Of a DNA stretch of 64,000 nt, positions 55,780 to 64,000 are shown one piece after another. The notes below the pieces were generated by a model, which saw only the letters and a program-made list of their open reading frames with translations, had not been told where the DNA came from and did not search any database. The DNA is taken from contig JAHDVX010000008.1 in the NCBI GenBank assembly GCA_023382455.1, forward strand, positions 1 to 64,000, written 5' to 3'. Within the stretch, counting starts at the first letter, position 1, and each line of letters begins with the position of its first letter. A program made the translations under genes and the position numbers. The stretch is from Flavobacteriales bacterium (GTDB lineage: Bacteria > Bacteroidota > Bacteroidia > Flavobacteriales_F > PHOS-HE28).

Positions 55780-58700
55780 ATGGACAAGCGTTTCCCGCAG
55801 TACGACGAGTTGGACCTGCCGAAGGTGGCGGCGGACATCCTGCAGCAGTGGGAGGCCGAGGATACCTTCGGCCAAAGCCTGGAGCAGCGCAAGGATGCGC
55901 CACCCTTCGTGTTCTACGAGGGACCGCCCAGCGCCAACGGCCTGCCGGGCATCCACCACGTGATGGCCCGCACCATCAAGGACATCTTCTGCCGCTTTCA
56001 GACCCAGCAGGGCAAGCGCGTGGACCGCAAGGCCGGTTGGGATACCCACGGCCTGCCCGTGGAACTGGGCGTGGAAAAGGAGCTCGGCATCACCAAGGAG
56101 GACATCGGCAAGAGCATCTCCGTGGAGGACTACAACCGCAAGTGCCGCGAGGCCGTGATGCGCTACACCGACGTGTGGAACGACCTCACCAAGCGGATCG
56201 GCTTCTGGCTGGACATGCAGCATCCGTACGTCACGTACCAAACGCCGTACATCGAAAGCGTGTGGTGGCTGCTGAAGCAATTGCACACGAAGGACCTGCT
56301 CTACAAGGGCTACACCATCCAGCCCTATTCGCCGGCCGCCGGCACCGGCCTCAGCAGCCACGAGCTGAACCAGCCCGGCACCTACAAGCCCGTGAAGGAC
56401 ACCACCGTGGTGGCGCAGTTCAAGGTGAAGCGCGACGAGAACAGCGAGTTCCTGTTCAAGGACGCCTTCGGAGAGGTCTTCATCCTCGCCTGGACCACCA
56501 CGCCCTGGACGCTGCCCAGCAACACCGCGCTCACCGTGGGGCCCAAGCTGGAATACGTGCGCATCAAGACCTTCAACCCCTACACGCACGCGCCGCAAAC
56601 CGTGGTGCTGGCCAAGTCGCGCGTGGCAGCCTACCTCAACGCCAAGGACCAGGACGGCTCCTTCACCGACTACAAGCGCGACGGCAAGCACATCCCCTGG
56701 ACCATCACCGGGGAATGCTACGGCCACCAACTGGAAGGCATCCGCTACGAGCAGCTCTTCGATTTCGCGCAGCCCACCGACGGTGACGCCTTCCGCGTGA
56801 TCGGCGGCGACTTCGTGACCACCGAGGACGGCACCGGCGTGGTGCACACCGCACCCAGCTTCGGCGCGGACGACATGCGCGTGGCGCGGCAGCACGGCAT
56901 CGGCTCGCTCACCCTGGTGGACCTGCAAGGCCGCTTCACCGAGGAGATGGGGCCCTTCGCCGGGAAGTACGTGAAGAACGAATACTACCCCGATGACAGC
57001 GCACCGGAAAAGAGCGTGGACGTGGAACTGTCCATCCTGCTGAAGGAGCGAGGCCAGGCCTTCAAGGTGGAGAAGTACGAGCACAACTACCCGCACTGCT
57101 GGCGCACCGACAAGCCCGTGCTCTACTACCCGCTGGACAGCTGGTTCGTGCGCAGCACCGCCGCCAAGGAGCGCATGGTGGAGCTGAACCGGACCATCCA
57201 ATGGAAGCCGGAGAGCACCGGCACCGGCCGCTTCGGCAACTGGCTGGAGAACCTGCAGGACTGGAACCTGAGCCGCAGCCGCTACTGGGGCATCCCGCTG
57301 CCCATCTGGCGCACCGAGGACGGCACGGAGGAGCTGTGCATCGGCACCTTGGCCGAACTGAAGGCCGAAGTGGACAAGGCCGTGAAGGCCGGATTGATGC
57401 AGGAGAATCCGCTGAAGGACTTCAACGCTGATGCGCCGACGGCCGACCAGTACGAAGCCGTGGACCTCCACAAGCCGTACGTGGACCGCCTCACGCTGGT
57501 GAGCCCTTCGGGCAAGCCGATGAAGCGCGAGAGCGACCTGATCGACGTGTGGTTCGACAGCGGCAGCATGCCCTACGCGCAGTGGGGCCTGGACTACGCC
57601 AAGCTGAAGGCCGGCGATCCGCGCCCGTTCAAGGCTCCCTTCGCCGCCAGCTATCCCGCCGAGTTCATCGCCGAGGGCGTGGACCAGACTCGCGGTTGGT
57701 TCTTCACCCTGCACGCCATCAGCACGCTCGTCTTCGACCAAGTGGCCTACAGGACCGTGGTGAGCAACGGCCTGGTGCTGGACAAGAACGGCCAGAAGAT
57801 GAGCAAGCGCCTCGGCAACGCCGTGGATCCCTTCAAGACGCTGGACCAGTACGGGGCCGATGCCGTGCGCTGGTACATGATCAGCAACGCCTCGCCGTGG
57901 GACAACCTGAAGTTCGACGCCGAGGGCATCACCGAGGTGCAGCGCAAGTTCTTCCGCGCGCTCTTCAACACCTACGGCTTCTTCGCCCTCTACGCCAACA
58001 TCGATGGCTTCGACCAGGCCGCACCCCAGGTGCCCATGGAGCGCCGCACCGAGATGGACCGCTGGGTGCTCAGCCGCCTCAACAGCCTGATCAAGCAGGT
58101 GCAGGCGGCCAATGCGGACTACGAGCCCACCGTGGCCGCACGCGCCATCCAGGATTTCACCGTGGAGGACCTCAGCAACTGGTACGTGCGCCTGAACCGC
58201 CGCCGTTTCTGGAAAGGCGACGCCCTCGGCTCCGCTCAGGGCGACAATAAACTGGCAGCCTTCCAAACACTGCACCGCTGCCTGGAAGTGGTGGCCATGC
58301 TCAGCGCGCCCATCGCGCCTTTCTACAGCGATCGGCTTTACCGTGACCTCGCCGGCGGCAGCGTTCACCTGAGCAATTGGCCGAAGCACGATGACGGCGC
58401 CATCGACCTGGAATTGGAGCGCCGCACAGCGCTCGCCCAGAAGCTCACCTCCCTGGTGCTCAGCATCCGCAAGAAGGAGGGCCACCGCGTGCGCCAGCCG
58501 TTGCGGAAGATGATGGTGCCCGCCCTGGATGCCGGCATGCGCAGCGACCTGGCGGCCATCCGCGACCTGGTGCTCAGCGAGGTGAACGTGAAGGAACTGG
58601 AGGTGCTTGACCCGGAAAAGAGCGGCCTGAACAAGAAGATCAAGGCCGACTTCAAGAAGCTGGGCGCCCGCTTGGGCAAGAAAATGAAGACTGCCGCAGC

Positions 58701-59187
58701 AGCCATCGCCGCCTTCGACCAAGCGACCATCAATACGTTGGAACAGCAAGGCCACATCCACTTGGAATTGGATGGCGAACCTGTTGATATCCAGCGGGAT
58801 GATGTGGAGATCACCGCCGAGGACGTGCCCGGCCTGAGCGTGGCCAGTGAGGGCGGCCTCACCGTGGCCGTGGACATCACGCTGGACGATGAACTCCGCC
58901 AGGAAGGCGTGGCCCGCGAGCTGGTCAGCCGCATCCAAGCCCTGCGGAAGGAGAGCGGCCTGGAGGTCACGGACCGGATCGAGCTGCAGATCCAGCGGAA
59001 CGGAGGAGGTCTGCTGGAGCAGGCCGTTCAGGCCCACGCGGCCCGGATCCTTGCTGAAACGTTAGCAGTAACTCCTGAGGATCAGATACTTGTACCCGAA
59101 ATCGGGCAACAGTTCGGCCCCTCGGTGGAAATGGAACTGGAGGGTGCCGGAAAGTGCTTGCTGGCCTTGACCAAAGCCGGTTCCTGA
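55780..59187 (+). CDS. ileS: isoleucyl-tRNA synthetase
   Basis: 1135 residues, the long form common in Bacteroidota. HIGH-equivalent GIHH (about 57-60, SANGLPGIHHVM), CP1 editing domain (TTTPWTLPSNTALTVGP), KMSKR at 673-677 (NGQKMSKRLGNAVDP), anticodon-binding helices and a C-terminal extension. An REP-like palindrome at 58222-58242 adds residues (KGDALGSAQGDN) in the anticodon-binding part; the frame is kept. ATG 55780 fits the conserved MDKRFPQYDEL. First of an ileS-DksA/TraR-lspA order seen widely in the phylum. Confidence 0.96.
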   Translation: MDKRFPQYDELDLPKVAADILQQWEAEDTFGQSLEQRKDAPPFVFYEGPPSANGLPGIHHVMARTIKDIFCRFQTQQGKRVDRKAGWDTHGLPVELGVEKELGITKEDIGKSISVEDYNRKCREAVMRYTDVWNDLTKRIGFWLDMQHPYVTYQTPYIESVWWLLKQLHTKDLLYKGYTIQPYSPAAGTGLSSHELNQPGTYKPVKDTTVVAQFKVKRDENSEFLFKDAFGEVFILAWTTTPWTLPSNTALTVGPKLEYVRIKTFNPYTHAPQTVVLAKSRVAAYLNAKDQDGSFTDYKRDGKHIPWTITGECYGHQLEGIRYEQLFDFAQPTDGDAFRVIGGDFVTTEDGTGVVHTAPSFGADDMRVARQHGIGSLTLVDLQGRFTEEMGPFAGKYVKNEYYPDDSAPEKSVDVELSILLKERGQAFKVEKYEHNYPHCWRTDKPVLYYPLDSWFVRSTAAKERMVELNRTIQWKPESTGTGRFGNWLENLQDWNLSRSRYWGIPLPIWRTEDGTEELCIGTLAELKAEVDKAVKAGLMQENPLKDFNADAPTADQYEAVDLHKPYVDRLTLVSPSGKPMKRESDLIDVWFDSGSMPYAQWGLDYAKLKAGDPRPFKAPFAASYPAEFIAEGVDQTRGWFFTLHAISTLVFDQVAYRTVVSNGLVLDKNGQKMSKRLGNAVDPFKTLDQYGADAVRWYMISNASPWDNLKFDAEGITEVQRKFFRALFNTYGFFALYANIDGFDQAAPQVPMERRTEMDRWVLSRLNSLIKQVQAANADYEPTVAARAIQDFTVEDLSNWYVRLNRRRFWKGDALGSAQGDNKLAAFQTLHRCLEVVAMLSAPIAPFYSDRLYRDLAGGSVHLSNWPKHDDGAIDLELERRTALAQKLTSLVLSIRKKEGHRVRQPLRKMMVPALDAGMRSDLAAIRDLVLSEVNVKELEVLDPEKSGLNKKIKADFKKLGARLGKKMKTAAAAIAAFDQATINTLEQQGHIHLELDGEPVDIQRDDVEITAEDVPGLSVASEGGLTVAVDITLDDELRQEGVARELVSRIQALRKESGLEVTDRIELQIQRNGGGLLEQAVQAHAARILAETLAVTPEDQILVPEIGQQFGPSVEMELEGAGKCLLALTKAGS
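58222..58242. repeat. REP-like palindrome inside ileS, copy 3
   Basis: GCCCT and AGGGC arms around CGGCTCCGCTC. The core matches the copy after lepA (TCGGCTTCGCTC) with compensating arm changes; it is in frame and lengthens a loop of the synthetase. Confidence 0.55.
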
Positions 59188-59201
59188 GGCCCGGAATTCC
59201 C

Positions 59202-59209
59202 TATATTCG
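59202..59209 (+). promoter_or_regulatory. DksA/TraR fusion gene -7 element TATATTCG
   Basis: Exact TAnnTTCG match 28 bases before ATG 59238. Confidence 0.55.
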
Positions 59210-59237
59210 CGGACCAAAATCAAAAGGGGTCGCGACC

Positions 59238-60212
59238 ATGGCGAAGAAAAAGACGATCACCAAGCCCGTCAAAAAGGCGGCCGCCAAGAAACCCGTGAAG
59301 AAGGCTGTGGCGAAGACCCCTTCAAAGAGCGTGAAACCGGCAAAGGCTGCTGACAAGAAGGCCAAGCCGGCCGCCAAGAAGCCCGTGAAGAAAGCCGCAC
59401 CGGCCAAGCCGGCCAAAGCGAAGGCAAAGGCCGTTGCCAAACAAGCGGCCAAGAAAGCATCGAAACCCGTGAAGAAGACCGTGAAGCCCGCAGCGAAGAA
59501 AGCTGCCGTGAAGAAAGCCCCTGCAACCAAACCGGTGAAGAAGGCCGCCCCCAAGCCTTCCAAGGCGGTGAAGCCGTCCACTTCGAAGGCAGTTGCCAAG
59601 CCCGTGAAGAAAACCCCTGAAAAGGTCGCGGTGAAGCAAGCCGCACAGGTGAAGACACCGAAGATCGAAGCCAAGCCGGAAGCCGCTCCCAAGCCCCGTG
59701 TTCGTGGCAAGGCCAAGCAGGAAGAGACGCAGGCGACCCAAGCGCCGGCCCGCCCGCTGGTCACCCAAGGCAAGCGGCCAAGCATGCCCCGGGTGACGCC
59801 CATGGTGGCCGTGCAGGTGAGCACGCTGGAGGCCGGCAACAAGGAACGTTACAGCGACCAGGAGCTCGAGGAATTCCGCGCCATCATCAATGCGAAGCTG
59901 GATGAGGCCCGCAAGGACTACGAACTGCTGAAGCAGACCTTGGCGAACACCGACAACAACGGCACCGAGGACACCAGCCCCTCGTTCAAGATGATCGAGG
60001 ATGGCAGCGAGACCCTGGGCCGGGAGGAGACTGCACAGCTCGCCAGCCGGCAGGAGAAGTTCATCAAGCACCTGGAGGATGCCCTGCTGCGGATCCGCAA
60101 CAAGACTTACGGCATCTGCCGCATCACGGGCAAGCTCATCAGCAAGGAACGGCTCCGCTTGGTGCCCCATGCCACGCTGAGCATCGAGGCCAAGCAGCAG
60201 ATGAGCAATTGA
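59238..60212 (+). CDS. lysine/alanine-rich histone-H1-like tail fused to DksA/TraR domain
   Basis: 324 residues in two parts. Residues 1 to about 190 are almost only Lys, Ala, Pro and Val, in repeats of the KPVKKAAxK kind, like histone H1 tails and Bacteroidota Hc1-type proteins. From about 205 (YSDQELEEFRAIINAKLDEARKDYELLK) to the end is a TraR/DksA domain, including DDTSPSF-like GTEDTSPSFKMIEDGSE and YGICRITGKLISKERL. Only one of the four zinc-finger cysteines remains. The usual Bacteroidota TraR/DksA protein is about 126 residues without the tail. Predicted to bind DNA or RNA polymerase; mechanism is inference. Precedes lspA by 16 bases. Confidence 0.85.
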   Translation: MAKKKTITKPVKKAAAKKPVKKAVAKTPSKSVKPAKAADKKAKPAAKKPVKKAAPAKPAKAKAKAVAKQAAKKASKPVKKTVKPAAKKAAVKKAPATKPVKKAAPKPSKAVKPSTSKAVAKPVKKTPEKVAVKQAAQVKTPKIEAKPEAAPKPRVRGKAKQEETQATQAPARPLVTQGKRPSMPRVTPMVAVQVSTLEAGNKERYSDQELEEFRAIINAKLDEARKDYELLKQTLANTDNNGTEDTSPSFKMIEDGSETLGREETAQLASRQEKFIKHLEDALLRIRNKTYGICRITGKLISKERLRLVPHATLSIEAKQQMSN

Positions 60213-60228
60213 TCGGCACGCACGTCCG

Positions 60229-60885
60229 GTGAAGCGCCCACTCCTGATCATCCTGGCCGTTCTGCTGGCCGACCAACTCCTGAAGTTCTGGGTGAAACTG
60301 AACTTCTTCCTGGGGGAGTCCATTCCCCTGTTCGGTGAAGGGCATGATTGGGCCTACCTGCAGTTCGTGGAGAACAAGGGCATGGCCTTCGGGCTGGAGT
60401 TCGGTGGCGAGGCCGGCAAGATGGCGCTCACGCTCTTCCGCATGGCGGCCTTGGTGGGCATCGGCTACCTGCTTTGGAAGGCGGTGCGCGAGCATCACCG
60501 CGGACTGATGATCACCAGCCTGGCCCTGGTGTTCGCCGGGGCCTTGGGCAACATCATCGACAGCGCAGTATACGGGCTGATCTTCGACGCCAGCACCCCG
60601 TTCCAAAAGGCAGTGCTGTTCCCGGCCGAAGGCGGCTATGCCCCCTTCCTGCACGGGGCCGTGGTGGACATGTTCTACTTCCCGCTGATCCACGGGCGAT
60701 TCCCGGAATGGCTGCCTGTCTGGGGCGGTACCGAATTCGAGTTCTTCCGTCCGGTGTTCAATATCGCTGATGCGGCCATCAGCGTGGGCATCGTGATGGT
60801 GATCCTGCTGCAGCGCAAGCACGCACCGGAAAGCCCCGCAACCGCCCCCGTCCAGCCCGATGGCGGCTCCGGGAGGCCGGAGTGA
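60229..60885 (+). CDS. lspA: lipoprotein signal peptidase
   Basis: Removes the signal peptide from lipid-modified prolipoproteins in the inner membrane. 218 residues, four membrane helices, with both catalytic aspartates: NIIDSAVYG (about 110) and FNIADAAISVG (about 182). VENKGMAFGL is the conserved first loop. The start is GTG 60229, 16 bases after the DksA-fusion stop. The stop is directly followed by the asd stop on the other strand, so the two genes are convergent with no gap. It serves the several lipoproteins in this window. Confidence 0.94.
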   Translation: MKRPLLIILAVLLADQLLKFWVKLNFFLGESIPLFGEGHDWAYLQFVENKGMAFGLEFGGEAGKMALTLFRMAALVGIGYLLWKAVREHHRGLMITSLALVFAGALGNIIDSAVYGLIFDASTPFQKAVLFPAEGGYAPFLHGAVVDMFYFPLIHGRFPEWLPVWGGTEFEFFRPVFNIADAAISVGIVMVILLQRKHAPESPATAPVQPDGGSGRPE

Positions 60886-61902
60886 TCAAGCCTTCGCGGC
60901 CTGCGGGATCCCCTGGCCGACCAGCAGCTCCATGATCTGCACCGCGTTGGTGGCCGCGCCCTTGCGCAGGTTGTCCGCCACCACCCACATATTGAGCGTG
61001 TTGGGCTGGCTCTCATCGCGGCGCAGGCGTCCCACGAACACACTGTCCTTGCCGTTGGCGTGCAACGGCATGGGGTAGGCATCCATCTCCGGTGCGTCCA
61101 CCAGTTCCACGCCCGGCGTGGCCCGCAGTAGTCTGCGAACTTCCTCCAAGGTGTATTCCGTGGCGAACTGCACGTTCACCGCCTCGCTGTGGCCGCCGGT
61201 AACCGGAACGCGCACGGCCGTGGCCGTCACCCGGATCGCGGGGTCCAGGATCTTGCGCGTCTCCCACACCAACTTCATCTCCTCCTTGGTGTAGCCGTTG
61301 TCCAGGAACACGTCGCAACGCGCCAGCACATTGCCGTCGATCCGGTACGGGTAGGCCTTCTCGCCCTCCCGTCCCTGGCGCTCATCCTCCAGCTGCCGCA
61401 CCGCTTTCATGCCGGTGCCGGTAACGCTTTGATAGGTGCTCACCACCACGCGCTGCACCGTGTAGCGCTTGTGCAGCGGGGCCAGCGCCATCACCATCTG
61501 GATGGTGCTGCAGTTCGGGTTGGCGATGATGCCTCCCCGGCTGAAGTCGGTTTCCTCCACCAGGTGGCCGTTGATCTCCGGTACGATCAGCAGCTTGTCC
61601 GGGTCCATGCGCCAAGCGCTGCTGTTGTCGATCACGATGGTGCCCGCATCGGCGAACTTCGGCGCCCATTCCAGCGAGGTGCCGCCACCGGCCGAGAACA
61701 AGGCCAGGTCCGGCTTGGCTTTCACGGCCTCCTCCAGGCCGATCACGGCGATATCCTGCCCCATGAACCGCACGGTCTTCCCCGCGCTGCGCTCGCTGGC
61801 CACCGGCAACAGCGTGCCGACCTTCGCACCCATCCGCTCCTCCAGCACCTGCAACATCACACCGCCCACCATGCCGGTGGCGCCCACCACTGCTACTTTC
61901 AT
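60886..61902 (-). CDS. asd: aspartate-semialdehyde dehydrogenase
   Basis: Makes aspartate semialdehyde for lysine/diaminopimelate, threonine and methionine synthesis. 338 residues: NADP-binding VAVVGATGMVGGVMLQVL, active-site Cys in ANPNCSTIQMV (about residue 130), GMKAVRQLEDE-type substrate loop and the catalytic-His region VPVTGGHSEAVNVQF. The frame opens 30 codons earlier, but ATG 61900-61902 starts the conserved MKVAVVGATGMVG. Confidence 0.95.
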   Translation of the reverse strand: MKVAVVGATGMVGGVMLQVLEERMGAKVGTLLPVASERSAGKTVRFMGQDIAVIGLEEAVKAKPDLALFSAGGGTSLEWAPKFADAGTIVIDNSSAWRMDPDKLLIVPEINGHLVEETDFSRGGIIANPNCSTIQMVMALAPLHKRYTVQRVVVSTYQSVTGTGMKAVRQLEDERQGREGEKAYPYRIDGNVLARCDVFLDNGYTKEEMKLVWETRKILDPAIRVTATAVRVPVTGGHSEAVNVQFATEYTLEEVRRLLRATPGVELVDAPEMDAYPMPLHANGKDSVFVGRLRRDESQPNTLNMWVVADNLRKGAATNAVQIMELLVGQGIPQAAKA

Positions 61903-61937
61903 TTGCGTTGTTGCCTTTGTCAGCCTCACAAAACTAC

Positions 61938-61945
61938 TACCTTTC
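61938..61945 (+). promoter_or_regulatory. lamin-tail gene -7 element TACCTTTC
   Basis: One-mismatch TAnnTTTG match 16 bases before ATG 61962; divergent from asd. Confidence 0.45.
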
Positions 61946-61961
61946 CTTCCTTGACTGCCCC

Positions 61962-64000
61962 ATGCCCCAACCTCTGCATTGCCTGCTGGCACTCCTGCTT
62001 TCCGGTCTATTTCCTGCTGTGGCCATGGCCCAGTTCACCGATGACCTCTCCGACGGCGACTTCACCAACAACCCCGCATGGAGCGGCGATGACGCGCTCT
62101 TCACCGTGGACAACGGGCAGCTACGCTCCAATACCGGAACCATTTCCAGCGCCACCACCTATTACTTGAGCACACCCTCTTCCCTGGCCTCGGGCGCACA
62201 GTGGGAGTTTTTCATCAACCTGAAGTTCGCCACTTCCGGCGCCAATTACGTGGACGTGTACCTGATGAGCGACGTGCAGGACCTCGCCCTGCCGGGCAAC
62301 GGCTACTTCGTGCGCATCGGTGAAACCACGGACCATGTGGTGCTGAACAAGATGGCGGGGGGCACGGCCAGCGCGCTGGTGGCCAGCCCGGACGGCATCG
62401 TGAACAGCAGTACCGACAACCCTTTCCGCATCAAGGTGACGCGCGATGCCGCCGACCTCTGGACCTTGTACTACGATGACGGCGCCACGGGGACCTACAC
62501 CACGGCCGGTACGGTAACGGACGCGAGCATCACCTCCAGCGGATGGTTCGGCGTGCGCATCACCCAAAGCACCGCGGCCTCGGCCGTGAACAACCACTTC
62601 TTCGACGACTTCTATGCCGGGCCCATTGTGCAGGACACCACGCCACCAACCGTGGTGAGCATTACGGCCACCAGTGCCACCAACGTGGATGTGCTGTGGA
62701 GCGAGCCCTTGAACCCGTCCGCCATCGGGAGCTATGACATCCTTCCGTTCATTGGGGTGAACTCCGCCGTGCAGGACGGCACCAACCCCGCCTTGGTGCA
62801 CCTTACACCCACCACGGAACTCGTGGCGAACGTGCCGTACAGCGTGTTCGTTTCCGTGGCGGAGGATGTGGCGGGCAATGTGGCACCTTCCGCCAACATC
62901 GGCTTCACCTGGTTCGTCACCGTGCCGGCGCAACCCGGCGATGTGGTGATCAACGAGCTGATGCCCGACCCCGACCCGCCCGTGGGCTTGCCCAACGCGG
63001 AGTTCGTGGAACTGTTCAACACCACCACCGACCAGACCTTCGACCTTACCGGCTGGAAGATCACCGACGGAAGCTCCACGGGAACCTTGCCCGCCGTACA
63101 GCTGCCGCCAGGCGGCTTCGTCATCCTGGCCAGCACGGCCAACGCACCCTTGTTCTCCGGATTTGGCACCGCCATCGGCGTACCCTCGTTCCCCTCGCTG
63201 AACAATGACGGCGATCCCATGGAGCTGTGGGATGCCTCCAACACGGTGATCGATGCGGTCACGTATTCCTCGGCGTGGTACACCGACCCGGCCAAGGCTT
63301 CCGGGGGCTGGTCGCTGGAGCGCAGGGATCCATTCACGCCGTGCTCAGGTGCGAACAATTGGGCGGCCTCCACCAACGGCGCGGGCGGAACGCCCGGTGC
63401 ACAGAACAGCATCTTCGCCATTCTCGCGGACACGCTACCTCCCGCACTGCTTCAGGCCTTTGTGGTGGACAGCGTGACGCTGGACCTTCAGTTCAACGAG
63501 ATCATGGACCCGGCCACGTTGCTGTCGGGTTCCTACGCCATCGATCCCGCGGTCCCCATTGCGAACGTGGCGGTGATCGCACCGGACCGCGTGCGGCTCA
63601 ACCTGGATGCACCGCTGGAGGCCGGGGCGCTCCACACCGTGACGGTCACCGGGGTGAACGATTGCCCGGGGAACGCCATCGCCGCGGGGAATACGGCCAC
63701 CTTCGCGCTGCCGGAACCCATCGCGGCCGGTGATGTGGTGATCAATGAGGTGCTGTACGACCCGCGCGGAAGCGGCAGCGATTTCGTGGAGCTGTACAAC
63801 CGTTCGCAGAAGGTGGTGAGCCTGGCCGGGCTGCAACTGGCCAACGGATCGGGCAGCAATGCGCTGATCACCGCCGATGCGTGGCTGCTGCTGCCCGGCG
63901 AATACGTGGCCATCGCCTCCAACACGGCCAACGTGCTGATGAACTACCCGCTGGGCAACGCGAACCGCATGCTGCAGTCCGCGTTGCCCAGCTATAACAA
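61962..64000 (+). CDS. secreted lamin-tail protein (3' end cut by window)
   Basis: About 680 residues before the edge, with no stop codon. A signal peptide (LLALLLSGLFPAVAMAQ) is followed by a concanavalin-like domain (FTDDLSDGDFTNNPAWSGDD, then NHFFDDFYAGP). Next comes a Big_5-type Ig domain (DTTPPTVVSITATSATNVDVLWSEPL), then a lamin-tail domain (GDVVINELMPDPDPP...EFVELFNTT), another Ig domain, and a second lamin-tail domain (GDVVINEVLYDPRGSGSDFVELYNRS). The architecture recurs in Bacteroidota cell-surface proteins that end in T9SS domains. Similar lamin-tail units occur in the CotH protein at 21195-23231. Confidence 0.85.
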   Translation, partial: MPQPLHCLLALLLSGLFPAVAMAQFTDDLSDGDFTNNPAWSGDDALFTVDNGQLRSNTGTISSATTYYLSTPSSLASGAQWEFFINLKFATSGANYVDVYLMSDVQDLALPGNGYFVRIGETTDHVVLNKMAGGTASALVASPDGIVNSSTDNPFRIKVTRDAADLWTLYYDDGATGTYTTAGTVTDASITSSGWFGVRITQSTAASAVNNHFFDDFYAGPIVQDTTPPTVVSITATSATNVDVLWSEPLNPSAIGSYDILPFIGVNSAVQDGTNPALVHLTPTTELVANVPYSVFVSVAEDVAGNVAPSANIGFTWFVTVPAQPGDVVINELMPDPDPPVGLPNAEFVELFNTTTDQTFDLTGWKITDGSSTGTLPAVQLPPGGFVILASTANAPLFSGFGTAIGVPSFPSLNNDGDPMELWDASNTVIDAVTYSSAWYTDPAKASGGWSLERRDPFTPCSGANNWAASTNGAGGTPGAQNSIFAILADTLPPALLQAFVVDSVTLDLQFNEIMDPATLLSGSYAIDPAVPIANVAVIAPDRVRLNLDAPLEAGALHTVTVTGVNDCPGNAIAAGNTATFALPEPIAAGDVVINEVLYDPRGSGSDFVELYNRSQKVVSLAGLQLANGSGSNALITADAWLLLPGEYVAIASNTANVLMNYPLGNANRMLQSALPSYN

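Overview
The window is a gene-dense, GC-rich stretch of chromosome from a member of the Bacteroidota, most likely an uncultured high-GC Flavobacteriales-type lineage. Four lines of evidence support this. Several secreted proteins end in a type IX secretion (T9SS) sorting domain or carry lamin-tail/CotH modules. ispG is the long Bacteroidota form. Gene orders such as ftsX-DUF3098-uppP-truB-queA, ileS-DksA/TraR-lspA and purD-DUF6341/DUF6427 are familiar from this phylum. Promoters look like the Bacteroidota -7 element TAnnTTTG, here often TAnnTTCG. No rRNA, tRNA, CRISPR array, transposase or integrase was found. Both edges cut through secreted-protein genes.

Layout. 1-1178: 5' part of a secreted protein gene (minus strand), then a repeat-rich non-coding stretch with a promoter-terminator pair. 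1179-5187: divergent metG and lepA. 5188-5589: cluster of small palindromes. 5590-10605: envelope and redox genes (DUF4142, cupredoxin, c-type cytochrome), an ECF sigma/anti-sigma pair, a small TonB-like protein and an outer-membrane barrel. 10740-17811: yebC, a NIT-domain histidine kinase, acyl-CoA carboxyltransferase, and a TPR kinase coupled to a LuxR-type regulator. 17899-21215: purD and purQ flanking two membrane proteins. 21195-31700: CotH protein, T9SS protein, zinc-type CDF exporter, dnaG, polyprenyl synthase, rlmN and small lipoproteins. 31779-36365: ispD, then the ftsX-DUF3098-uppP-truB-queA cluster. 36511-45460: leuS, DUF3108 protein, M23 peptidase, a truncated thioesterase, P-type ATPase, NAD(P)-binding protein. 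45627-50016: ispG and an extra copy of its 3' end, flanking a lower-GC alpha/beta-hydrolase gene. 50207-64000: AsmA-like protein, histidine kinase, T9SS protein, ileS, a lysine-rich DksA/TraR fusion, lspA, asd and a lamin-tail protein cut by the edge.

How the genes fit together. Most of the window is housekeeping: translation (metG, lepA, leuS, ileS, truB, queA, rlmN), isoprenoid and lipid-carrier supply (ispD, ispG, polyprenyl synthase, uppP), purines (purD, purQ), replication (dnaG) and cell division (ftsX). Between these lie surface and secreted proteins and four signalling modules.

The most interesting signals are: about 14 genes whose -7 promoter element ends only 4-9 bases before the start codon, suggesting leaderless mRNAs; a histone-H1-like lysine/alanine tail fused to a DksA/TraR domain; a 2.4-kb segment bounded by direct copies of the ispG 3' end; a family of small palindromes, one of them inside ileS; and a short promoter-to-terminator transcription unit next to the left edge. 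No complete novel defence or biosynthetic system was found.
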